From NCBI RefSeq assembly GCF_018882215.1, contig NZ_JACVOX010000002.1, positions 310,001 to 374,000 of the forward strand: a DNA stretch of 64,000 bases. The letters run 5' to 3'. Position 1 is the stretch's first letter, and every line of letters begins with the position of its first letter. The stretch comes from Polynucleobacter sp. AP-Kaivos-20-H2 (GTDB lineage Bacteria; Pseudomonadota; Gammaproteobacteria; Burkholderiales; Burkholderiaceae). This document shows positions 1-7,852 of this stretch, piece by piece. The notes beneath the pieces are model-generated. The model was not told the DNA's origin and made no database searches. It was given only the letters and a program-made list of their open reading frames with translations. The translations under genes and the position numbers were made by a program.

Positions 1-157
1 AGAGCAAGTGGAACTTCAGTTATCTCGTGATTTTTTCCCGCTACCGAAGCTCAGTATTTTGCGCAAACCAGATTCTATTTTTGACTATGAATTTGAAGAC
101 TTCGAAATCATCGGCTATGAATCCCATCCTCACATTAAAGCTCCTGTAGCTATTTAA
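1..157 (+). CDS. thyA: Thymidylate synthase, C-terminal end (partial)
   Basis: Only the last 51 codons are in the window, in frame from base 2 to a TAA at 155-157. The tail carries the thymidylate synthase signature: [19 protein letters not shown] and the family's characteristic end [10 protein letters not shown]. The enzyme makes dTMP from dUMP and releases dihydrofolate. That product is recycled by the dihydrofolate reductase gene starting only 11 bases downstream, so the two genes very probably form an operon. Confidence 0.93.
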   Translation, partial: EQVELQLSRDFFPLPKLSILRKPDSIFDYEFEDFEIIGYESHPHIKAPVAI

Positions 158-168
158 GAATCGTATTC

Positions 169-657
169 ATGACTCAACCTGCTATTTCTATGATTGTTGC
201 GCGCTCACGCAATCACGTCATTGGCCGTGATAATCAAATGCCCTGGAAGATCTCGGCTGATTTGCAGTTTTTCAAGCGCGTCACCATGGGGCACCCCGTG
301 ATTATGGGTCGCAAGACTTGGGAATCCATTGGGCGTCCCCTGCCTGGACGTCGCAATATCGTAGTAAGCCGCAATGCAGCTTATGAGGCTACTGGCGGCG
401 AATTAGTCGGATCTCTCGATGAAGCCTTGAAGAGTTTGAGTGAATTCCCACGTGTTTTTGTCATTGGTGGTGAACAACTCTTCACGCAGGCATTTCCTAA
501 AGCAGATCGACTCTATATTACGGAGATTAATATGGATGTTGATGGGGGCGATACTTTCTTTACGGTTCCAAATGAATCTGAATGGAAAGAAGTGGAGCGT
601 ACTCCTGGCTCCGAGGGCGATATTACGTTTAGCTTCATTACGCTAGAGCGAAAATAA
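169..657 (+). CDS. folA: Dihydrofolate reductase
   Basis: This 162-residue protein has the usual length for bacterial dihydrofolate reductase, which reduces dihydrofolate to tetrahydrofolate with NADPH in the cytoplasm. Visible family features are the N-terminal strand with NHVIG and MPW (substrate loop), the active-site acid at Asp31 in SADLQFF, the NADPH-binding VIMGRKTWESIG segment and the VIGGEQL glycine pair. It follows thyA by 11 bases, pairing dihydrofolate production and recycling. Its TAA stop overlaps the A-tract of a terminator hairpin that an insertion sequence has split, so termination of its transcript is probably altered. Confidence 0.97.
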   Translation: MTQPAISMIVARSRNHVIGRDNQMPWKISADLQFFKRVTMGHPVIMGRKTWESIGRPLPGRRNIVVSRNAAYEATGGELVGSLDEALKSLSEFPRVFVIGGEQLFTQAFPKADRLYITEINMDVDGGDTFFTVPNESEWKEVERTPGSEGDITFSFITLERK

Positions 658-670
658 AAAAGGACTCCGC
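656..670. terminator. Left half of a terminator split by the insertion sequence
   Basis: Six A residues followed by GGACTC and CGC form the left arm of a hairpin. Its partner (CGC, GGAGTCC, five T) lies at 2116-2130 on the far side of the insertion sequence. Removing 671-2115 and one CGC copy rebuilds the palindrome GGACTC-CGCG-GAGTCC flanked by A- and T-tracts. That is a bidirectional intrinsic terminator between the convergent genes folA and the parvulin gene. Confidence 0.8.
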
Positions 671-695
671 TGAACTGACCCACAAAAGTTGGACA
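671..695 (+). repeat. Left terminal inverted repeat of the IS
   Basis: The 25-base repeat starts TGAACTGACCCACAAAAG and is exactly complementary to 2091-2115. Host terminator arms just outside are also inverted, so the apparent repeat extends beyond the element. The CGC duplication marks the true boundary. Confidence 0.95.
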
Positions 696-723
696 TCAAA
701 TCCAACTCAAAAGGGTCAGCCTC

Positions 724-1257
724 ATGTCCAAATACAGCAAAGACTTTAAGCTAGAAGTCATTCATCACTATCTGTCAGGTAAAGAAGGATTTACCGCAAC
801 GGCAAAACGGTATGGCGTTAAATTTACCTATGTCCGCACATGGGTTCATGCCTTTAAAGCTCATGGTCAAAAAAGTCTAACCAAGACTTACACTCATCAC
901 CCCAGTGCCTTTAAGCTTGCCGTACTCAAGGTAATGGCGCAAGATCAGCTCTCCATTAATCAAGCGGCAGCCCACTTTAATATCGCCTCTCCCAGCACTA
1001 TCTCCGTATGGCAACGCCTCTACAATGAAGGCGGTATTACAGCCCTAGAACCTAAACCCAAGGGACGGCCACCCATGTCAAAACGAAGTGAGATCCAAGC
1101 ACTCCTAGCTAAACCTTCAGAGCAGCTTACGCATGAAGAACTCTTGCTGAAGTCGCACTATTTAGAGGTGGAGAACGCTTACTTAAAAAAGCTCGAAGCC
1201 TTAGCTCAGCAAAAGTACTTGGCAAACAAGAACAGGTCCAAGTCGTCACCGAGTTAA
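724..1257 (+). CDS. IS150-type OrfA (InsJ-like, DNA-binding)
   Basis: This 177-residue protein resembles InsJ of IS150. It has two successive helix-turn-helix segments (about residues 5-50 and 60-110, the second with SINQAAAHFN) and a C-terminal leucine-rich helix ending ENAYLKKLEALAQ. In the IS3 family OrfA binds the terminal repeats and supplies the N-terminal part of the fused transposase. The last helix contains the slippery A AAA AAG at 1185-1191. A -1 shift there joins it to OrfB. Confidence 0.92.
   Translation: MSKYSKDFKLEVIHHYLSGKEGFTATAKRYGVKFTYVRTWVHAFKAHGQKSLTKTYTHHPSAFKLAVLKVMAQDQLSINQAAAHFNIASPSTISVWQRLYNEGGITALEPKPKGRPPMSKRSEIQALLAKPSEQLTHEELLLKSHYLEVENAYLKKLEALAQQKYLANKNRSKSSPS
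1185..1191 (+). other. Programmed -1 frameshift site of the IS
   Basis: The heptamer A AAA AAG sits in the orfA frame exactly as X XXY YYZ. Shifting back one base enters the orfB frame, which is open from here to 2084 and gives a fused OrfAB of about 453 residues. IS150 is known to use A-rich slippery sites of this type. Confidence 0.8.
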
Positions 1258-1271
1258 GGCAGCAGTACCCT

Positions 1272-2084
1272 TTGCAAACTATCCTAGGCATTGCCAATAT
1301 GGCCAGGAGTGTCTACTACTACCAGCTAAGTGCTAGTGCTAAAGTCGACCCCTATCTGGATGCTAAGACTCAAATTGGCGCAATCTACCATCGCCACAAG
1401 GGCTGCTATGGCTATCGGCGAGTCCATTTAGAGCTGAGCAACCAACATCGTTACCTTGATCCCAAGACCGTACAAAAGCTGATGGGGCAACTAGGGCTTA
1501 AATCCCTTGTTAGACCTAAACGCTATCAGTCCTATAAAGGCGGTATTGGTAAGGTAGCACCCAACTTATTAGAGCGTAACTTTGCGGCCAGTAAACCCAA
1601 TCAGAAGTGGGTTACTGATGTGACGGAGTTCAACATCAGGGGTGAGAAGGTATACCTCTCGCCGATCTTAGATCTTTATAACCAAGAGATCGTCTCCTAT
1701 GAGATTAGCGATCGGCCACAGATTAGCAGCGTCATGCAGATGCTCCAAAGCGCATTTAAACAACTGGGACCAAAAGACAAACCCATGCTGCACTCAGATC
1801 AGGGCTGGCAATATCAAATGGGGTTTTATCAACAGGCTATAAAGAAACAAGGCATTACTCAAAGCATGTCTAGAAAAGGTAACTGCTTAGACAACGCAGT
1901 GATGGAAAACTGGTTTGGGATTATGAAAACAGAGTTCTTCTATCGGAAGAGGTTTGAAAGTATCGAATCATTTAAAACGGAGCTTAAGGAATACATCCAC
2001 TACTACAACCATGATCGGATCAAACAAAAACTAAAGGGATTGAGCCCGGTTCATTACCGAACTCAATCCCTTCTGGTAACCTAA
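1272..2084 (+). CDS. IS150-type OrfB transposase (InsK-like, DDE integrase)
   Basis: This is the catalytic part of the transposase. The retroviral-integrase-like core shows the three acidic positions: Asp in KWVTDVTEF, Asp in MLHSDQGWQY, and Glu in DNAVMENWFGIMKTE. An HTH_21-like segment (IYHRHKGCYGYRRVH) precedes it. A TTG at 1272 is only a nominal start. The frame is open upstream to the slippery site at 1185, so the working protein is most likely the frameshifted OrfAB fusion, as in other IS3-family elements. No internal stops or missing motifs are seen. Confidence 0.93.
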   Translation: MQTILGIANMARSVYYYQLSASAKVDPYLDAKTQIGAIYHRHKGCYGYRRVHLELSNQHRYLDPKTVQKLMGQLGLKSLVRPKRYQSYKGGIGKVAPNLLERNFAASKPNQKWVTDVTEFNIRGEKVYLSPILDLYNQEIVSYEISDRPQISSVMQMLQSAFKQLGPKDKPMLHSDQGWQYQMGFYQQAIKKQGITQSMSRKGNCLDNAVMENWFGIMKTEFFYRKRFESIESFKTELKEYIHYYNHDRIKQKLKGLSPVHYRTQSLLVT

Positions 2085-2090
2085 TTAAAC

Positions 2091-2115
2091 TGTCCAACTT
2101 TTGTGGGTCAGTTCA
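2091..2115 (-). repeat. Right terminal inverted repeat of the IS
   Basis: This is a perfect 25-base complement of 671-695, ending in CA. It follows the orfB stop (TAA at 2082-2084) by six bases. Confidence 0.95.
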
Positions 2116-2130
2116 CGCGGAGTCCTTTTT
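2116..2130. terminator. Right half of the split terminator
   Basis: The 3-bp target duplication CGC is followed by GGAGTCC and five T, the complement of the arm at 656-670. It lies 24 bases beyond the stop of the minus-strand parvulin gene. Confidence 0.8.
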
Positions 2131-2154
2131 CTATAGCGTAGTGCTGAAGCTTTT

Positions 2155-2997
2155 TTACTGAACAACAATCTTTGCATCTTTTGCAATCTGACCTAAGAAT
2201 TCATATTGCTTTCTTTGAGTCATACCAGCACGAATAGCTGCCTTAGCTTGCTCGAATGCTGGCGGCTTGCTTGATTTCTTATCTTCTAACTTGATTAAAT
2301 ACCAACCTTGTTGCATCTGAATTGGGGCTGGTGAAACCTGACCTTTAGAAAGAGTCATCAATACAGAAGCTAATTGTGGCGCTACTTGCCCAGGCTGAAT
2401 CCAACCTACAGCACCGCCTTGCACCTTATTTGGCGCCAAAGAAACACTCTTAGCAACCTTATCAAATGACTCCCCTTTTTTAATGCGCGCCAATGCTGCT
2501 TGTGCATCAGCTTCAGTAGCGACAGTGATATCGCTCACCTTGTATTCATTAATCATCCCTTGAGGACCTAAGGATGCAACCTCTTTGTTGTACTCAGCCT
2601 GAACATCAGCATCAGTAATTGGGTTTTTAGCCATATATGTAGACAACTCGAGATCCGCCAAATAGTTCTGACGAATCATCATCAGTTGTGTGTTGGCTTT
2701 TTCTGAATTTGCTAAACCATCTTTTTCCGCCTGCTGCGAAAGTAAGAGCACTTCAATGTACTTCTCAATCACTACTTTGCGCAATTCTGGAGAATCCTTT
2801 TGCCCTTGAGAAAGGGCAACTTTAATTCCCTGCTCCACCATGTCATTGGTAATGATGGTTCCATTAACAGAAGCTGCTGCATTAATGGGCAATCCACTCT
2901 GTTGCGCATAAGTGCCGCTAACAAGCGCGCTCGTCAATACACCTGCGGCAATCAAGCGCACTACCATTAGATTGAATACAGAGGAAAAAGGTTTCAT
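2155..2997 (-). CDS. Periplasmic parvulin-type peptidylprolyl isomerase (PpiC/SurA-like)
   Basis: The protein has 280 residues. An N-terminal hydrophobic segment ending near TYAQQS is a Sec signal peptide (about residues 1-32). A SurA-like helical N-domain (NAAASVNGTIITNDMVEQGI) is followed by a PpiC rotamase domain at about 150-250 with the family pattern KKGESFDKVAKSVS and GGAVGWIQPGQ. It should act in the periplasm, isomerising proline bonds and helping outer-membrane proteins fold. It ends about 40 bases from the IS and converges on folA, with which it once shared a terminator. It has one rotamase domain, unlike two-domain SurA. Confidence 0.88.
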   Translation of the reverse strand: MKPFSSVFNLMVVRLIAAGVLTSALVSGTYAQQSGLPINAAASVNGTIITNDMVEQGIKVALSQGQKDSPELRKVVIEKYIEVLLLSQQAEKDGLANSEKANTQLMMIRQNYLADLELSTYMAKNPITDADVQAEYNKEVASLGPQGMINEYKVSDITVATEADAQAALARIKKGESFDKVAKSVSLAPNKVQGGAVGWIQPGQVAPQLASVLMTLSKGQVSPAPIQMQQGWYLIKLEDKKSSKPPAFEQAKAAIRAGMTQRKQYEFLGQIAKDAKIVVQ

Positions 2998-3081
2998 AAG
3001 GGAGATATCTTTCTAAAATTTAACCTCAATAGTACCAGTAGGTATGGGTCAAACCTGAATAAGCCACAGTAAAATGTACCT

Positions 3082-3702
3082 ATGTGCGTTCAATATCTCA
3101 CTACCGTAAATGTTGATTGGGTAAAAACCCACTTTGACCTCGATTTACCGACATCAACCGTTCACGATGTATTTCCGACCTACCCAGGCCCCATCATCCT
3201 CAAAAGTCACAATACCGACCGTACCGCCATTGGCTTGGCACGCTTTGGCTTATTACCATCATGGGCTAAAGAAGAAACCTTCGGCAGAAAAACCTATAGC
3301 GCAAGAGCTGAAACGGTAGCCGAAAAGCCCTCTTACAAGTTCGCCTGGACCAAGCGGCATTACGCATTAGCCTTGGCGGATGCTTTTTATGAGCCTTGTT
3401 ATGAATCTGGTAAAGCAGTCCGGACTACTATCAAGCAAGCCAATCAAGAACCGATGGCCATTGCTTCTATCTGGGATACTTGGACTGAATCAGAAACTGG
3501 TGAGCTCATCGTTTCATTTTCCATGCTCACAATTAATGCCAGCAATCACCCGGTGATGCAGCGCATGCATAAACCCGAAGATGAGAAACGTACCGTAGTG
3601 CCGTTGCGACCTGAACTCTTTGATGCGTGGCTCAACGCCACACCAGAGGAAGCGCAAGCGCTATTAACAATAGACTCTATTCCCAAACTAACGCTAGCCT
3701 AA
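3082..3702 (+). CDS. SRAP (HMCES/YedK-like) abasic-site DNA-protein crosslinking protein, variant
   Basis: The 206-residue protein starts Met-Cys, and Cys2 is the residue that crosslinks to abasic sites in single-stranded DNA after Met removal, which fixes the start at 3082. Other SRAP landmarks are RFGLLPSWAK, YSARAET (73-78), FYEP with Glu104 and RMHKPEDEKRTVV with His163. The Asn normally found in the NARAET motif is Ser73 here, and the usual HDRMP segment is HKPED, so this is a divergent subgroup. Known members protect abasic sites during replication. The stop overlaps the convergent lipoprotein gene by four bases. Confidence 0.85.
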   Translation: MCVQYLTTVNVDWVKTHFDLDLPTSTVHDVFPTYPGPIILKSHNTDRTAIGLARFGLLPSWAKEETFGRKTYSARAETVAEKPSYKFAWTKRHYALALADAFYEPCYESGKAVRTTIKQANQEPMAIASIWDTWTESETGELIVSFSMLTINASNHPVMQRMHKPEDEKRTVVPLRPELFDAWLNATPEEAQALLTIDSIPKLTLA

Positions 3703-4025
3703 AAAGTAATAACGGGCTTTGTAGCTTGATAGGGGTCGGCTGATTGCGCTTCTATTGCCTCTGACTCTTCTTCACCCTGGGGTTGCTTGTAATATTTTGC
3801 ATCCGATGCGCGCTCTTTAGCTATACGAGCATCTTCTGCTCTTGGATCTACCGGACCAAACGGCCCCTCAACCGGAGACAGGGACTGCCTATTGAATTCC
3901 TGCACCTGCCCTGGAGTATATGGGGAATAAGTCGTTGACCCAGGGGGTAAGGAAGGAGTTTGAGAGCAGGCCGAAACACCCATCAATAACAGGAGTGGAC
4001 TTAGTTTCGAAAAGAATGTATTCAT
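3699..4025 (-). CDS. Small predicted lipoprotein
   Basis: I do not recognise a named family. Starting at the ATG at 4025, the protein begins MNTFFSKLSPLLLL followed by the lipobox MGVSAC, so it should be lipid-modified at Cys20 and membrane-anchored. The rest is proline-, glutamate- and alanine-rich (PGSTTYSPYTPGQ, PFGPVDPRAEDARIA), looks largely disordered and ends QATKPVITF. A start nine bases upstream at 4034 is possible but adds only MGL. It lies 31 bases downstream of msrQ on the same strand and may be cotranscribed with it. Confidence 0.75.
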   Translation of the reverse strand: MNTFFSKLSPLLLLMGVSACSQTPSLPPGSTTYSPYTPGQVQEFNRQSLSPVEGPFGPVDPRAEDARIAKERASDAKYYKQPQGEEESEAIEAQSADPYQATKPVITF

Positions 4026-4055
4026 GAGGCCCATTGTATGGCAGCAGTCATTACT

Positions 4056-4661
4056 TCATCTGGGCAAATTACTTCGACAACTCTGGAGAGCATTTTTGAC
4101 TACGGGGATACGGCAGATCAGCAATAGCAAAATAACCGCCCCATAAATCGAGACTATTCCCAAATCATTTTTACCTGCCTTATGCCACCAATAATGAACT
4201 ATTGCAGTACATGCGATTAAATACACCAGTTTATGCAACAAAGTCCAACGTCTACCCAATTGACGCACAGCCCATTGGTTTGACGTCAGCGCTAGGGGTG
4301 TTAACAATACTAAAGTTAGAAAGCCCATCGTAATGAAGGGGCGCTTTACAACATCACTCCACATGGACTGAATGTTTAAATTCTGATCCAACCAGAACCA
4401 AATCGAAAAGTGGATGCAAGCGTAGAAGAAACAAAAAAGTCCCAACATACGACGTAACTTGATCCAAGCAGTCAAACCCGTCATTAAGCGTAAGGGGGTC
4501 ATCGCCAGGGTAATACACAGAAAAACCAATGCCCAAGTACCAGTGGATCGGGTGATAAATTCAATTGGGTTAGCACCCAGGCCTTCGTGGTCGCCAAGCC
4601 AAACTAAGCGGGCTAGCGGTAACAAAGAAAGCAAGAAGACCGAAATCTTAATCAAATTCAT
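4056..4661 (-). CDS. msrQ: MsrQ, heme-binding membrane subunit of periplasmic methionine sulfoxide reductase
   Basis: This protein of about 201 residues has six predicted membrane helices of the ferric-reductase-like fold. It matches MsrQ (YedZ) through LLPLARLVWLGDHEGLGANP near the N-terminus and heme-ligand histidines in ACIHFSIW, LLHKLVY and IVHYWWH. MsrQ passes electrons from the respiratory chain to the molybdoenzyme MsrP, which repairs oxidised methionine in periplasmic proteins. I chose the ATG at 4661 because the longer reading begins at a TTG at 4697 and adds residues not expected for the family. Its usual partner msrP is not adjacent; it lies about 9.5 kb away at 14130-15092. Confidence 0.92.
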   Translation of the reverse strand: MNLIKISVFLLSLLPLARLVWLGDHEGLGANPIEFITRSTGTWALVFLCITLAMTPLRLMTGLTAWIKLRRMLGLFCFFYACIHFSIWFWLDQNLNIQSMWSDVVKRPFITMGFLTLVLLTPLALTSNQWAVRQLGRRWTLLHKLVYLIACTAIVHYWWHKAGKNDLGIVSIYGAVILLLLICRIPVVKNALQSCRSNLPR

Positions 4662-4753
4662 AAACCATATTAAACGACCCCAGAGATTCAAAATCAATGG
4701 GGTCGTTTAATCGATTGAGATGCGATCATACTTAAGCTGAACTTCCTCTAAAA

Positions 4754-6985
4754 CTAAGCCAAACTCAACCCCTCCTTGCTCAGCGGGAAGTTTCGAACTG
4801 GTCTACCAATCGCAGCAGAAATAGCATTCGCAACGGCTGGACCAACCACGCAAATCGTTGGCTCACCTACTCCACCCCAAAAATCATAAGTTGGAACTAA
4901 GACTGTTTCGATCCTTGGTGTAGACGATAACTTCAATATTGGGTAGGTATCCAGATTCTGCTGTTTGATGCGGCCTTTTTCTACAGAGATCTCTGGCAAG
5001 AAAATTGCGCCCAATGCCATCGCCACAGAACCTTCAATTTGCTCTCGGGTTAAGTAAGGATTAACGACATGTCCCGAATTTAAGGCAAACACCAAACGCG
5101 TAACCTTCACGACATTATTCTGTACAGTCACCTCAGCAACGCAAGCAGAGTAACTGGCATAGCCCATGAACTGAGCAACGCCACGATAGGTTCCTGATGG
5201 CAATGGTTTATCCCAATCCGCCTTCTTCGCGGCAGCGTTAAGAACGCCCAAATGCTTTGGATGACTTTGCATGAGCGCCTGCCTAAATTTCACAGGATCC
5301 TTACCTGCTGCCTTAGCGCACTCATCCATAAAGCATTCCATGAAGATGCCGTTTTGGTTGGTGTTTACGCCACGCCATGGGCCAACCGGCACATGAGTAT
5401 TCTTCATCACATATTCTGTTAGGAGTGTCGGGAAGGTGTAGCCCAGCTGAGCATCAGGGCCCTTCTCATAAAAGCCTTGGAGCTGACGTTCATCTTTACC
5501 ATTTTTGATAGCCTGTGGTGCTAATGTGGCATTAATCGATTGGCCGGCAACCTTAATATGCATACCCGTCAAATTGCCTGACCCATCTACACCAGCAGTC
5601 ATCTTTGCCATTGCTATCGGATGGTAGTAATCATGAGTCATATCTTCTTCACGACTCCAGATGACTTTGACCGGGACCCCTGGAAACTTTTGCGCTACTT
5701 TAGCAGCAAAGGTTGTGAAGTCTTGCGTGGAGCCGCGACGACCCAGGCCACAACCAGAATCTAATTTATACACTTCACAATTTGCGAGTGGTAAGCCAGT
5801 AGCTTCAGATAAAGCTGCGTGAGATCCCTCACCATTTTGAGTTGGCACCCAAGCCTCTGCACGATCACCCGTAATTTTGACGGTGGCATTCATAGGCTCC
5901 ATCGTGACGTGTGCACGATAAGGCGTGTAATAGATGGCCTCTACTTTTTTAGCGGCGCTATTGATGGCGGCAGGTGCATCGCCCTCCTTACGCTGCCAAA
6001 AATCACCTTCTTCATCTAAACCATCACGTAACATTTTATTGATGCCATCTTGTGACACAGTGGCAGCTTTACCCTCATCCCAGACAATGGGCAACGCATT
6101 AAGCGCTGTGTTTGCATGCCACCAGGTATCAGCTACTACCGCTACAGTACTGTCATCAATCTTGACTACACCCTTCACACCACGCATCTCTTTAATTTTG
6201 GCTTCGTCATAACTTACCAATTTGCCACCAAAGACAGGGCAAGCTTTTACAGAAGCGCAGAGCATGCCCGGAAGCTGTAAATCAACGCCATATACTTTTG
6301 ATCCATTAACCTTATTGGCAGTATCTAAACGTGCATAGGGCTGTCCAGCAACTTTCCAGTCTCGAGGATCCCGTAAGGTAATCGACTTTGGATCAGGTGG
6401 AGTCAAGGTAGATGCCAGCTCGGCCACTTTGCCGTAGGTGGTTTTGCGACCTGTTGCTTTATGAGTGATAACACCTTTATCTACGGTCAACTCTGTTACG
6501 GGCACATCCCACTGATTGGCTGCCGCCTGCATCAACATCATACGAGCTGCTGCTGCGCCACGACGCACATAATCTTCGGAGATGCGAATGCCGCGGCTAC
6601 CACCAGTCCCGTGCTCACCCCACACGCGCTTGCGCGCTAAACTTTGTCCTGGCGTGGCTGATTGAGTTTTAACCTTCTTCCAATTGCACTCGAGCTCCTC
6701 GGTAACTAATTGAGCAAGGCCTGTGCGTGTTCCTTGACCCATCTCTGATCGAGCAATTCTGATGTAGACAGTATCGTCAGGCTTAATACTGACCCAAGCG
6801 TTGACTTCAGCTTCACCTGCTTGCAGCGGTGTATTTGGATCGTATTTAGGGCCTGCTTGAGCAAATGCTAAATCAGGCAAGGCACCTATCCCCAACATAA
6901 GCCCACCACCCAACATGGTGCCCTTGACGATGAAATCACGACGAGAAGGATTTTCCAAATTCAGAGTTTGTTTTTGTGTTGTCAT
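4754..6985 (-). CDS. Molybdopterin-binding subunit of a two-component xanthine-oxidase-family hydroxylase (IorB-like)
   Basis: This is the large catalytic subunit (about 743 residues) of an isoquinoline 1-oxidoreductase-like aldehyde or N-heterocycle oxidase. The N-terminus has a Tat signal (SRRDFIVKG plus a Gly/Leu-rich stretch ending LAFAQA), so the complex acts in the periplasm. Molybdopterin-domain signatures include EMGQGTRTGLAQL, GSGCGLGRRG, HVPVGPWRGV and, near the end, GGVGEPTICVVGPAVANAI with the likely catalytic Glu. The ATG at 6985 is preferred because AAGGAG lies just upstream; the GTG at 7003 would overlap the small-subunit gene. The substrate cannot be told from sequence. No FAD subunit gene is present. 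Confidence 0.88.
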   Translation of the reverse strand: MTTQKQTLNLENPSRRDFIVKGTMLGGGLMLGIGALPDLAFAQAGPKYDPNTPLQAGEAEVNAWVSIKPDDTVYIRIARSEMGQGTRTGLAQLVTEELECNWKKVKTQSATPGQSLARKRVWGEHGTGGSRGIRISEDYVRRGAAAARMMLMQAAANQWDVPVTELTVDKGVITHKATGRKTTYGKVAELASTLTPPDPKSITLRDPRDWKVAGQPYARLDTANKVNGSKVYGVDLQLPGMLCASVKACPVFGGKLVSYDEAKIKEMRGVKGVVKIDDSTVAVVADTWWHANTALNALPIVWDEGKAATVSQDGINKMLRDGLDEEGDFWQRKEGDAPAAINSAAKKVEAIYYTPYRAHVTMEPMNATVKITGDRAEAWVPTQNGEGSHAALSEATGLPLANCEVYKLDSGCGLGRRGSTQDFTTFAAKVAQKFPGVPVKVIWSREEDMTHDYYHPIAMAKMTAGVDGSGNLTGMHIKVAGQSINATLAPQAIKNGKDERQLQGFYEKGPDAQLGYTFPTLLTEYVMKNTHVPVGPWRGVNTNQNGIFMECFMDECAKAAGKDPVKFRQALMQSHPKHLGVLNAAAKKADWDKPLPSGTYRGVAQFMGYASYSACVAEVTVQNNVVKVTRLVFALNSGHVVNPYLTREQIEGSVAMALGAIFLPEISVEKGRIKQQNLDTYPILKLSSTPRIETVLVPTYDFWGGVGEPTICVVGPAVANAISAAIGRPVRNFPLSKEGLSLA

Positions 6986-6995
6986 GTTCTTCTCC

Positions 6996-7493
6996 TTAAC
7001 CACGTGTCGCAGGAGTGGCGTTGTACTGCGCTAAAATATCCGCCAACTTCTTTTGACCGGAGGCAACATGAATTCCATCTCGAATCTTTTGGTACGTTCC
7101 ACAACGGCATAGATTGCCCATGGCATTGTCGATATCGGCATCAGTTGGCTTTGGATTTCTCTTTAAGAGAGCGGCGGCTGCCATGATTTGACCTGATTGG
7201 CAATAACCGCACTGAGGCACATCGAGTGCAACCCAAGCTTGCTGTACTGGATGCGTATTGTTTTTAGAGAGCGCTTCAATGGTGGTAATTTTGGCTTTAC
7301 CAACAGCAGATACCGGAATTGAACAGGAGCGAACTGGCTCACCATTGAGATAGACAGTACAGGCCCCACATTGCGCAACACCACAACCATATTTCGTGCC
7401 AGTGAGCCCCACCACCTCCCGAATAGCCCACAACAAGGGCATATTCGGCTCCACATCAATATTCTGAACCTGACCATTAATGTTTAACTGCAT
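6996..7493 (-). CDS. [2Fe-2S] subunit of the same molybdenum hydroxylase (IorA-like)
   Basis: The 165-residue protein has a plant-type ferredoxin domain with CGVAQCGAC and a later Cys (about residues 38-70), then the helical second [2Fe-2S] domain with CGYCQSGQ and LCRCGTYQKI. It relays electrons from the molybdenum centre to an outside acceptor. Its stop lies 10 bases before the large-subunit ATG, and that gene's ribosome site overlaps this stop, so the two are translated together. It has no signal peptide and should be exported as a folded passenger with the Tat-signal large subunit. Confidence 0.92.
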   Translation of the reverse strand: MQLNINGQVQNIDVEPNMPLLWAIREVVGLTGTKYGCGVAQCGACTVYLNGEPVRSCSIPVSAVGKAKITTIEALSKNNTHPVQQAWVALDVPQCGYCQSGQIMAAAALLKRNPKPTDADIDNAMGNLCRCGTYQKIRDGIHVASGQKKLADILAQYNATPATRG

Positions 7494-7636
7494 GTTGTCT
7501 CCTATGGTTTTCTTTTCAAAAGACTATAAATCATTCTGGACTTTTTGCGCTCGCACATAAATGTCTCGGTCTAGGGCAAAACCCTATCGAACCAGACTGT
7601 AATTTGCTATCCTGAAGCCTCAAATTAAGGATAAAT

Positions 7637-7852
7637 ATGACCGAAGAAAACCAAACCCAAAACGATGAAGATTTTGACTATGGGTGCGAGTGTGCAATGA
7701 CCTTGCTCAACGAGCCTACTGAGGATCGCCTAAATGACTTAATTGATGATTTAGATGAAGATGGCATGATCTCCACCGAAGTGGTTTATGGCCTACTAGC
7801 TACCATCCTCATGAGCATGAATGAGGAAGAGCACGAAGGTGAAGAGCACTAA
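7637..7852 (+). CDS. Small acidic protein of unknown function
   Basis: I do not recognise this 71-residue protein. It is very acidic, with runs such as NDEDFDYGCEC, IDDLDEDGM and NEEEHEGEEH, and has Cys residues at CEC and a short hydrophobic helix (VYGLLATILM). A good ribosome site (AAGGA) precedes the ATG. Its stop is directly adjacent to the stop of the convergent phhB gene. The start spacing and consistent amino-acid character make it a likely real gene. The function is unknown. Confidence 0.7.
   Translation: MTEENQTQNDEDFDYGCECAMTLLNEPTEDRLNDLIDDLDEDGMISTEVVYGLLATILMSMNEEEHEGEEH

Larger units (their letters stand above)
671..2115 (+). mobile_element. IS3-family insertion sequence, IS150 group, apparently complete
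   Basis: The element is 1445 bp, close to IS150 (about 1443 bp from memory). It begins TG and ends CA, has perfect 25-bp terminal inverted repeats, and is flanked by 3-bp direct repeats CGC (668-670 and 2116-2118). It carries overlapping orfA and orfB in -1 frame relation with an A-rich slippery heptamer. Both ORFs are intact and the transposase DDE residues are present, so it may still be mobile. It lies between folA and the parvulin gene, in the loop of their shared terminator. The group assignment rests on resemblance of OrfA to InsJ and OrfB to InsK. Confidence 0.93.

Noticed and set aside
656-2130. Longer terminal inverted repeats of about 38 bp for the IS
   Set aside because: The extra inverted bases are the host terminator arms; the CGC duplications place the boundary at 671 and 2115.
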